The position numbers and the translations under genes are program-made. From an uncultured Oscillospiraceae bacterium (lineage in GTDB: Bacteria; Bacillota; Clostridia; Oscillospirales; Oscillospiraceae): a stretch of DNA of 6,224 bases. This document shows positions 1 through 5,338 of this stretch, one piece after another. The notes beneath the pieces are model-generated. The model searched no databases, had not been told where the DNA came from, and saw nothing but the letters and a program-made list of their open reading frames with translations. The stretch lies in NCBI GenBank assembly GCA_934655935.1, contig CAKUHJ010000108.1, positions 1-6,224 of the forward strand, read 5' to 3'. Numbering within the stretch: the stretch's first letter is position 1; every line of letters starts with the position of its first letter.

Positions 1-183
1 TTCACGCTTGCGGGCCTGATGGAGCTCGGCTTTGCCCGCGAGCAGGTGTATACCACGATGGAGCTCAAGATGAAGTGCGCGCTCGGTAAGTGCGGCCGCT
101 GCAACATCGGAAACAAATATGTCTGCAAGGACGGCCCGGTCTTCCGCTTTGACCAGCTGGACGAGCTTCCCAACGAGTATTAA
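1..183 (+). CDS. FAD/NAD(P)-binding oxidoreductase subunit, C-terminal end (5' partial)
   Basis: The reading frame is open from the first base to TAA at 181-183 and gives the last 60 residues of a larger protein. Seen: four cysteines (residues 26, 31, 34 and 42 of the fragment) spaced C-x4-C-x2-C-x7-C, inside KCGRCNIGNKYVC followed by KDGPVF. This is the C-terminal [2Fe-2S] domain that ends the ferredoxin-reductase-like FAD/NAD(P) proteins AsrB (anaerobic sulfite reductase), hydrogenase gamma subunits and PyrK. These family members take electrons from NAD(P)H through FAD and pass them to a partner through the [2Fe-2S] cluster. The FAD and NAD domains would lie upstream of the window. The next gene begins 13 bases after the stop with its own ribosome site, so the two are very likely cotranscribed; this subunit is then the likely electron donor of the following Fe-S protein and flavoprotein. 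The family is fairly sure; which subgroup is not. Confidence 0.85.
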   Translation, partial: FTLAGLMELGFAREQVYTTMELKMKCALGKCGRCNIGNKYVCKDGPVFRFDQLDELPNEY

Positions 184-187
184 GGAG
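183..187 (+). promoter_or_regulatory. Ribosome binding site fixing the start of the Fe-S subunit
   Basis: AGGAG at 183-187 begins on the last base of the upstream stop codon and lies 9 bases before ATG at 197. It favours 197 over the in-frame ATG at 119, which would overlap the upstream gene by 65 bases and add residues unlike the family. It also favours 197 over the ATG at 206, which would be 18 bases away. Confidence 0.75.
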
Positions 188-196
188 ACGGAGCAA

Positions 197-859
197 ATGG
201 AGAAAATGGTAAACGTATTCCTGTTCGGAAAGAAATATCAGGTGCCGGAAAGCCTGACCATCATGGAGGCCATGGAGTATTCCGGCTATCAGCTGGTCCG
301 CGGCTGCGGCTGCCGCAACGGCTTCTGCGGCGCCTGCGCCACGATCTACCGCATCGCGGGCGACCGGGAGCTGAAGGCATGCCTGGCCTGCTCGACCAAG
401 GTGGAGGACAATATGTATGTCGCCACGCTTCCGTTCTTCCCGCTGGTGAAGGAAGTCTACGATATGGAAAAGATCCGGCCCACGGAGCGCATCATGATGC
501 AGCTGTATCCCGAGATCTATTCCTGCGTCGGCACGAAGGCCTGCACGCAGGGTCTGAACGTCATGCAGTACATCGCCTACGCGCAGCGCGGCGAATATGA
601 AAAGTGCGCCGAGGAGTCCTTTGACTGCGTCATGTGCGGCGTGTGCTCGTCCCGCTGCCCCGCGGGCATTTCCCATCCGCAGGTCGCGATGCTGGCCCGG
701 CGCCTCAACGGCAAGTATCTGGCCCCGCACTGCGGGCATCTTGACGCGCGGGTGCAGGAAATCCGCGACGGAAAATTTGAAGCCCTGATTGAAGACCTCA
801 TGGGAAAGCCCCTGGAGGAAATCAAAGAGCTCTACAACACCCGTCAAATCGAGAAGTAA
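197..859 (+). CDS. Succinate dehydrogenase/fumarate reductase-like iron-sulfur subunit (2Fe-2S plus 4Fe-4S)
   Basis: 220 residues, close to the usual 230-250 of SdhB/FrdB. Seen: an N-terminal beta-grasp ferredoxin region (about 5-75) with CRNGFCGAC at 39-47, the C-x4-C-x2-C signature of [2Fe-2S] domains, and a fourth ligand at C62 or C65 (KACLAC). A helical region follows (about 90-190) with one complete motif CVMCGVCSSRCP at 144-155 and, before it, a reduced motif with only C110 and C116 (CVGTKAC); C137 and C179 could also be ligands. In the family this subunit is an electron wire feeding the flavoprotein. Here it sits between an NAD(P)H-oxidising subunit and the FrdA-like protein, 12 bases from the latter, so it probably links the two. 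There is no signal peptide or membrane segment, which fits the cytoplasm. The cluster order differs from classic FrdB, where the complete motif comes first; it could belong to a related reductase of an organic acid other than fumarate. Confidence 0.85.
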   Translation: MEKMVNVFLFGKKYQVPESLTIMEAMEYSGYQLVRGCGCRNGFCGACATIYRIAGDRELKACLACSTKVEDNMYVATLPFFPLVKEVYDMEKIRPTERIMMQLYPEIYSCVGTKACTQGLNVMQYIAYAQRGEYEKCAEESFDCVMCGVCSSRCPAGISHPQVAMLARRLNGKYLAPHCGHLDARVQEIRDGKFEALIEDLMGKPLEEIKELYNTRQIEK

Positions 860-864
860 GGAGG
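858..864 (+). promoter_or_regulatory. Ribosome binding site overlapping the upstream stop
   Basis: AAGGAGG at 858-864 shares its first two bases with the TAA stop (857-859) of the Fe-S subunit and lies 7 bases before ATG at 872. The overlap suggests that translation of the two redox subunits is coupled. Confidence 0.75.
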
Positions 865-871
865 CAACGCT

Positions 872-2473
872 ATGTATACCGATCCGAAAATTCAGGCCTC
901 CATGGAAAAGGTGGCCGCTGCGCGCGAAAAGAATGCGGGCCTGGACCCGCGCCGCATGAGCGCGGAGGAAAAGGAGGTCCTCCTGAAGACCTTCCATCCC
1001 GACTACCGGGAAAACCAGTTCACAACGCTGAAAATCGGCCCCAATGCCGGGCAGAAGGTCCCGCTGGAGCTGGCGGCGCTGCTGGAGGGCCATTCCCGCC
1101 TGAGCGGCGCCCTTCCCGCGCTGGGCGCGCCGGACTATGAGGCGGACGTTCTGATCATCGGCGGCGGCGGCGCAGGCTGCTCTGCCGCAATTGAGGCGGA
1201 CAACGCCGGCGCGAAGGTGCTGCTGGTGACGAAGCTCCGCATGGGCGACGCCAATACCATGATGGCGGAGGGCGGCATTCAGGCCGCCGACAAGCCCAAC
1301 GATTCGCCCGCGCAGCATTTCCTGGACGCCTACGGCGGCGGGCACTTTGCCGCGCAGAAGGATCTTCTCTACAAGCTCGTGAACGAAGCGCCCGAGGCCA
1401 TCCAGTGGCTGTCGTCCCTGGGCGTGGAGTTTGACAAGGCGCCGGACGGCACCATGATCACGACCCACGGCGGCGGCACCTCCAGAAAGCGCATGCACGC
1501 GGCCAAGGACTATTCCGGCGCCGAGATCATGCGCACCCTGCGCGACGAGGTGCTTAACCGCAGCAGCATTCAGGTTGTGGACTTCACCTCGGCCATTGAA
1601 CTGATCAAGGACGAGGCAGGGCGCTGCGCGGGCGCGGTGCTCATGAATATGGAAACGAGGGAGCTCCTGATTGCAAGGGCGAAGACGGTCATTCTTGCCA
1701 CGGGCGGCGCGGGCCGGCTCCATTATCAGGGCTTCCCGACCTCCAACCACTACGGCGCGACGGCGGACGGCCTGATTCTGGGCTACCGTGCGGGCGCAAA
1801 GCTCCTGTATCCGGATACGCTGCAGTACCATCCCACGGGCGCGGCCTTCCCGGCGCAGATTTACGGCGCGCTGGTGACGGAAAAGGTGCGCTCGGTCGGC
1901 GCGATGCTGATCAATGCCGAGGGCGAGGCCTTCATGAACCCGCTGGAGACCCGCGACGTCGCCGCGGCCTCCATCATCCGCGAATGCTCCGAGCGCGGAA
2001 AGGGCGTCAGAACGCCGCTTGGCGACGCGGTCTGGCTGGACACGCCGATGATCGAGCTCAAGAACGGCGCGGGCACGATTGAAAAGCGGATTCCGGCGAT
2101 GATGCGCATGTTCGGCAAGCACGGGATCGACATCCGCACGGAGCCGATCCTCGTCTACCCGACGCTTCACTACCAGAACGGCGGCCTGCACATCACGCCG
2201 GACGGGCAGACGGATGTGGAAAATCTCTTCGCCGCCGGCGAGGTGGTCGGCGGCATCCATGGCCGCAACCGCCTGATGGGCAACAGCCTTCTCGATATCA
2301 TTGTCTTCGGCCGGAACGCGGGCGTCCACGCTGCGCAGAAGGCGAAGGACGTGACGCCCGGCACGCCGACGCTTGCGCATGTGGAGCAGTTTGAGGCGGA
2401 GCGGGAAAAGGCGGGCATTTCCTCGCAGACGCTTTCTCCGCAGCTGCTGCCGGACTATGTGAGAAAAAAATAA
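872..2473 (+). CDS. Fumarate reductase/succinate dehydrogenase-type FAD flavoprotein
   Basis: 533 residues of the FrdA/SdhA/NadB superfamily. Seen: an N-terminal extension of about 90 residues without recognised motif; the Rossmann FAD motif DVLIIGGGGAGCSAA at 92-106; MAEGGI at 131-136; a THGGGTSRKR stretch at 198-207; VILATGGAG at 273-281; and a C-terminal FAD motif LFAAGE at 452-457 with GRNRLMGNSLLDIIVFGR at 464-481. The residues that bind and protonate fumarate in FrdA all have counterparts: H320 (QYHPTG), T336-E337 (VTE), R361 (TRD), H433 (HYQNGG) and R467 (NRL). The covalent FAD histidine of FrdA/SdhA is replaced by N128, so FAD is probably bound non-covalently, as in NadB. Only about 50 residues follow the last FAD motif, so the large C-terminal helical region of FrdA is absent. 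It is likely the catalytic subunit reducing fumarate or a similar unsaturated acid with electrons from the preceding subunits. L-aspartate oxidase is less likely, given the Fe-S partner and no other NAD synthesis gene here. Confidence 0.9.
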   Translation: MYTDPKIQASMEKVAAAREKNAGLDPRRMSAEEKEVLLKTFHPDYRENQFTTLKIGPNAGQKVPLELAALLEGHSRLSGALPALGAPDYEADVLIIGGGGAGCSAAIEADNAGAKVLLVTKLRMGDANTMMAEGGIQAADKPNDSPAQHFLDAYGGGHFAAQKDLLYKLVNEAPEAIQWLSSLGVEFDKAPDGTMITTHGGGTSRKRMHAAKDYSGAEIMRTLRDEVLNRSSIQVVDFTSAIELIKDEAGRCAGAVLMNMETRELLIARAKTVILATGGAGRLHYQGFPTSNHYGATADGLILGYRAGAKLLYPDTLQYHPTGAAFPAQIYGALVTEKVRSVGAMLINAEGEAFMNPLETRDVAAASIIRECSERGKGVRTPLGDAVWLDTPMIELKNGAGTIEKRIPAMMRMFGKHGIDIRTEPILVYPTLHYQNGGLHITPDGQTDVENLFAAGEVVGGIHGRNRLMGNSLLDIIVFGRNAGVHAAQKAKDVTPGTPTLAHVEQFEAEREKAGISSQTLSPQLLPDYVRKK

Positions 2474-2507
2474 TACTTCAGAAAGAAAAAGAAAGAGCGT
2501 TCTCTTC

Positions 2508-2513
2508 AGGAGG
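2508..2513 (+). promoter_or_regulatory. Ribosome binding site of the transporter gene
   Basis: Perfect AGGAGG at 2508-2513, 5 bases before ATG at 2519. The 45-base gap before this gene (2474-2518) is purine-rich in its first half. I see no convincing promoter or terminator in it, so the transporter is probably read from the same operon message. Confidence 0.75.
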
Positions 2514-2518
2514 AAATC

Positions 2519-3730
2519 ATGAGCTTTTCCCTTAACTCTGCCGGCTTTCTGATGCTCTCGGTGTTTCTGATTGCGGCGGTTGGCTATCTTCTGGGCCGCA
2601 TCACCATCAAGGGCGTCAGCCTCGGCACGGCAGGTGTGTTTGTGGCGGCACTGGCCTACGGCGCGTTCTTCGGCGCACATTTCAACTCGAAGTTCTTTGT
2701 GCAGGAGGTCAACTATGCCTCGCAGGCGCTGAAGATTGTGGAAAATCTGGGCCTGGTGTTTTTCGTGACGGCGGTCGGCTTTATTGCAGGGCCAAACTTC
2801 TTTAAAAACATGAAGAAGAATTTCCGGTCCTATGTGCTGCTGGGGTTTGTGATCATTCTCTCCGGTGGTCTGGCTGCGGTTTTATGTTTGCTTGCCGGTC
2901 ATGCGCTGGAGGGCGGAATGGCAGGCTTTGATCCAAAGCAGCTCACAGCTATGATTGCGGGCCTGCTTTCAGGCGCGCTGACCTCGACGCCGGCCTTTTC
3001 GGCGACCAAGGAGGCCGTTGCTGCACAGTATCAGGATGCGGTGACCGTCGGCTACGGCATTGCGTATCTCTTTGGTGTCATCGGTGTGGTGCTGTTTGTG
3101 CAGCTGCTGCCGCGCGTGGTGCACGCAAACATGGACGAGGAGCGTAAAAAAATTACGCAGGTGGATACCGGTGCAGCGGATGCTGCGCGGCAAAATCTCA
3201 TAGAGATTGATGATTTCGGCTTTATGCCCTTTGCGGCGGCGGCGGTTTTCGGAATCCTGCTGGGGGCAGTCAAGCTGTTCGGCTTCTTCTCGCTGACGAC
3301 GACGGGCGGAACACTTCTGGTTTCACTTCTGTTCGGGCATTTCGGCCGCCTTGGCCGCGTCAACCTGATGCCGCAGAAGAAGGTTCTGGAAACCTTCCGG
3401 GAACTGGGCCTGATGGTCTTCCTGATTGGTGCGGGCGTTTCCGGCGGCATGAGCTTTGTGCGCTACTTCAAGCCGATCTACTTTGTCTACGGAATGGTCA
3501 TGACGCTTCTGCCGATGATCGTGGGCTATATACTGGCCCGCTATGTGCTCAGGATGAACCTTCTGAACATTCTTGGTTCGATCACTGGCGGCATGACCTC
3601 GACCCCGGCATTGGGGACGCTGATTCACGTGGCGCATACCGCAGATGTGGCCTCCGCGTATGCGGCAACCTACCCCATTGCGCTGATTGCCGTCGTACTG
3701 GTTACACAGACCGTGGTAAGACTCTTTTAA
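2519..3730 (+). CDS. AspT/YidE/YbjL-family membrane transporter (aspartate:alanine exchanger family)
   Basis: 403 residues, mostly hydrophobic, with about ten to twelve membrane segments. The protein is an internal duplication. The first half has GLLSGALTSTPA at 148-159 and the second GSITGGMTSTPA at 353-364, the paired G-x3-G-x2-TSTPA signature of the family. A second pair is LGLVFFVTAVGFIAG at 77-91 and LGLMVFLIGAGVSGG at 296-310. The two halves are joined by a short charged loop of roughly 30 residues (204-232). In AspT and YidE (about 540-560 residues) this place holds two TrkA-C/RCK domains; they are missing here. Known relatives exchange aspartate for alanine (AspT of Tetragenococcus) or export succinate (SucE1 of Corynebacterium glutamicum). 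As the last gene of an operon encoding a fumarate-reductase-like enzyme, it may bring in the acid substrate or export the reduced product. The family is sure; the substrate is inferred from context. Confidence 0.88.
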   Translation: MSFSLNSAGFLMLSVFLIAAVGYLLGRITIKGVSLGTAGVFVAALAYGAFFGAHFNSKFFVQEVNYASQALKIVENLGLVFFVTAVGFIAGPNFFKNMKKNFRSYVLLGFVIILSGGLAAVLCLLAGHALEGGMAGFDPKQLTAMIAGLLSGALTSTPAFSATKEAVAAQYQDAVTVGYGIAYLFGVIGVVLFVQLLPRVVHANMDEERKKITQVDTGAADAARQNLIEIDDFGFMPFAAAAVFGILLGAVKLFGFFSLTTTGGTLLVSLLFGHFGRLGRVNLMPQKKVLETFRELGLMVFLIGAGVSGGMSFVRYFKPIYFVYGMVMTLLPMIVGYILARYVLRMNLLNILGSITGGMTSTPALGTLIHVAHTADVASAYAATYPIALIAVVLVTQTVVRLF

Positions 3731-3735
3731 AACGA

Positions 3736-3767
3736 CGCAGCGGCCGCCCGAAAGGACGGCCGCTGCG
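3736..3767. terminator. Bidirectional hairpin terminator between convergent genes
   Basis: An 11-base-pair GC-rich stem (3736-3746 with 3757-3767), one C/A mismatch (3747/3756), two further pairs and a GAAA tetraloop (3750-3753). Read on the - strand, the stem is followed within four bases by TTTT (complement of 3729-3732), a normal intrinsic terminator for the aldehyde dehydrogenase gene. On the + strand the T run (3781-3785) comes 13 bases after the stem, so it is less canonical for the transporter operon but still likely to stop transcription. The hairpin starts 6 bases after the transporter stop. Confidence 0.75.
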
Positions 3768-3800
3768 CTGCCTGCCATAGTTTTTCGGCAGTCTCTGGAC

Positions 3801-5165
3801 TTATTTCATGAATTTCCGGACCAGGCGGTCCTTTTTTTCTGTGTAGGGGTGGTAGCGCAGCGGAAGATCGAGCCAGCAGGCCTTTTTTACAATGCTGCGT
3901 TCATGCGTAAAGGTTTCAAAGCTCTTTTTTCCGTGATAGCTGCCCATGCCGCTCGCGCCGACGCCGCCGAAGGGCATGTGCGTGGTAGCGAGGTGAATGA
4001 TGACGTCGTTGATGCAGCCGCCGCCGAAGCTGCAGCTGTCCAGCACGCGCCGCTGTGCCTGCTTTGAACGGGAAAACAGATACAGCGCCAGCGGCTTTTC
4101 CCGCGCGCGGATAAAGTCGATGGCCTGGGAAAGCTGGTCGAAGCAGAGGACCGGCAGAACGGGGCCGAAGATCTCTTCCTGCATGACGGGGCTTTCCGGA
4201 GAAGCATCCAGCAGCAGCGCCGGGGCGATAAAGCGCCGACGGTCGTCAAAGTCTCCGCCGATGATCGCCCGTTGCCCTGCAAGCAGGCCCTTCACGCGGG
4301 CGTAATGCTTTTCCGAGACGATCACGGGCATGTCGCGATAATCTCCGTCCGGGAAGAATTCCTGCAGAGCCTTCCGGTAGGCGGCGGCGAAGGCGTCCCG
4401 GACGCTGCGGTGAAGCAGCAGGTAGTCGGGCTCCACGCAGGTCTGCCCGGCGTTGAGCACCTTCCCGAAGGCGATCCGCCGCGCGGCCAGCGTAAGGTCG
4501 GCGGTCTGGTCCACAATGACGGGGCTTTTTCCGCCCAGCTCGAGCGTCACCGGCGTAAGATGCTTTGCCGCCGCCTGCATGACGACCCGTCCGACGGCGA
4601 CGCTGCCGGTGAAGAAAATATAGTCGAAGCGTTCTTCCAGCAGGCGGCTGTTTTCCTGCCGCCCGCCCTCTACGCAGGCGACGTAGGCCGGCTCGAAGGT
4701 TTCCGAAATCAGCCGCGCGAGGACGGCGCTGGTTTCCGGCGCGTAGGCGGAGGGCTTGACAATGGCGCAGTTGCCCCCGGAGATCGCGCCCACCAGCGGG
4801 CACAGGCACAGCTGCACGGGGTAGTTCCACGGCGAGAGAATCAGCGTCAGGCCGTAGGGCTCCGGGCTCAGAAAGCTTTTGGCCGGAAACTGCGCCAGAG
4901 GCGTGCGGACGCGGCGCTCGCGCAGCCAGCGGCCAAGGTGCCTGCGGTGAAAGCGGATTTCCTCCAGCACGAGCCCGGTCTCGCACATATAGCTTTCCAT
5001 CGGCGCCTTGTTCAGGTCCTTGCGCAGCGCCTCGGCAAGCTCGCCGTCATAGCGGCGCAGCGCCTGGGCAAGCTTTTCCAGCTGCTGAAGCCGGAAGGAG
5101 AGGGGCCGGGTCTTTCCGGAGGAAAAAAACGCGCGCTGAGCGGCGCACAGAGCAGAAATCTCCAT
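3801..5165 (-). CDS. NAD(P)+-dependent aldehyde dehydrogenase, class 3-like
   Basis: 454 residues, the usual length of class 3 (ALDH3/AlkH/YwdH-like) enzymes, which are shorter than the roughly 490-500 residues of other classes. They oxidise aldehydes, often fatty or aromatic, to acids with NAD(P)+. Seen: SPWNYP at 111-116 with catalytic N114; K137 (VKPSA) and FTGSVAVG at 185-192 for the cofactor; ELGGKSP at 209-215 with general base E209; NAGQTCVEPDY at 238-248 with nucleophile C243; EEIFGP at 330-335; and the late PFGGVGASGMGSYHGK block at 398-413. The full catalytic set is present. E245 stands where the family usually has alanine. No signal peptide or C-terminal membrane anchor is seen; the protein ends in a basic tail. 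The start is set by GGAGG (complement of 5172-5176), 6 bases upstream. It has its own promoter, is convergent to the redox operon and divergent from an acyltransferase gene. Physiological substrate unknown. Confidence 0.93.
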   Translation of the reverse strand: MEISALCAAQRAFFSSGKTRPLSFRLQQLEKLAQALRRYDGELAEALRKDLNKAPMESYMCETGLVLEEIRFHRRHLGRWLRERRVRTPLAQFPAKSFLSPEPYGLTLILSPWNYPVQLCLCPLVGAISGGNCAIVKPSAYAPETSAVLARLISETFEPAYVACVEGGRQENSRLLEERFDYIFFTGSVAVGRVVMQAAAKHLTPVTLELGGKSPVIVDQTADLTLAARRIAFGKVLNAGQTCVEPDYLLLHRSVRDAFAAAYRKALQEFFPDGDYRDMPVIVSEKHYARVKGLLAGQRAIIGGDFDDRRRFIAPALLLDASPESPVMQEEIFGPVLPVLCFDQLSQAIDFIRAREKPLALYLFSRSKQAQRRVLDSCSFGGGCINDVIIHLATTHMPFGGVGASGMGSYHGKKSFETFTHERSIVKKACWLDLPLRYHPYTEKKDRLVRKFMK

Positions 5166-5191
5166 AGGGGACCTCCAAAGAATTTTTCTCC

Positions 5192-5219
5192 ATTATACTC
5201 CGAGCGGGAAAAATGACAA
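5192..5219 (-). promoter_or_regulatory. Sigma-A-type promoter of the aldehyde dehydrogenase gene
   Basis: Read on the - strand: -35 box TTGTCA (5219-5214, five of six consensus bases), 16-base spacer, and a perfect -10 box TATAAT (5197-5192). The expected transcript start is near 5185, leaving a leader of about 20 bases that contains the GGAGG ribosome site. Confidence 0.7.
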
Positions 5220-5221
5220 GC

Positions 5222-5238
5222 GCGCGGAAAAGCCGCGC
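5222..5238. repeat. GC dyad between divergent promoters
   Basis: GCGCGG (5222-5227) and CCGCGC (5233-5238) form a perfect 6-base-pair inverted repeat around AAAAG. It begins 2 bases upstream of the -35 box of the aldehyde dehydrogenase promoter and lies outside both predicted transcripts, so it is not a terminator for either. It could be a regulator site, or chance in GC-rich DNA. Confidence 0.3.
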
Positions 5239-5279
5239 CCGCAGAGGTGTAAAATTTTTATGAAGTGCACGCAGCCTCT

Positions 5280-5307
5280 TTCAAAATCCATTCAAAAAAC
5301 GTATAAT
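5280..5307 (+). promoter_or_regulatory. Sigma-A-type promoter of the acyltransferase gene
   Basis: Perfect -10 box TATAAT at 5302-5307, with a weak -35 box TTCAAA at 5280-5285 (four of six) 16 bases upstream. An A/T-rich stretch at 5250-5260 could act as an UP element. Transcription would start near 5314, about 25 bases before the GTG start. Confidence 0.65.
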
Positions 5308-5324
5308 AAAGCTCAGAAAAACTT

Positions 5325-5329
5325 AAGGA
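5325..5329 (+). promoter_or_regulatory. Ribosome binding site supporting a GTG start
   Basis: AAGGA at 5325-5329 lies 9 bases before GTG at 5339. An in-frame TAA at 5324-5326 rules out any earlier start, and the nearby ATG at 5329 is in another frame that does not give the acyltransferase. Confidence 0.6.
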
Positions 5330-5338
5330 TGTGTTCTT

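Noticed and set aside
119..196. Longer N-terminus for the Fe-S subunit from ATG at 119
   Set aside because: It would overlap the upstream gene by 65 bases, lacks a ribosome site, and adds residues unlike the family; ATG at 197 has AGGAG at the right distance.
2474..2518. Possible promoter or attenuator in the gap before the transporter gene
   Set aside because: Only a purine-rich run and an imperfect GAAAGAG/TTCTCTTC pairing are visible; no paired -35/-10 boxes and no stable GC stem.
65..2680. Open frame of 871 codons on the - strand, antisense to the redox operon
   Set aside because: It is opposite three well-recognised genes, has an Arg/His/Ala-rich composition typical of the complement of GC-rich codons, and shows no family motif. 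It is a shadow of strong G/C bias at third codon positions.
4272..5216. Open frame of 314 codons on the + strand over the aldehyde dehydrogenase
   Set aside because: It is antisense to a gene with a full catalytic motif set, has no recognisable domain, and runs through the promoter of that gene.
5222..5260. GC dyad followed by an A/T-rich stretch as a terminator on the + strand
   Set aside because: The T run comes more than 10 bases after a short 6-base-pair stem, and no + strand gene ends nearby that would need it.
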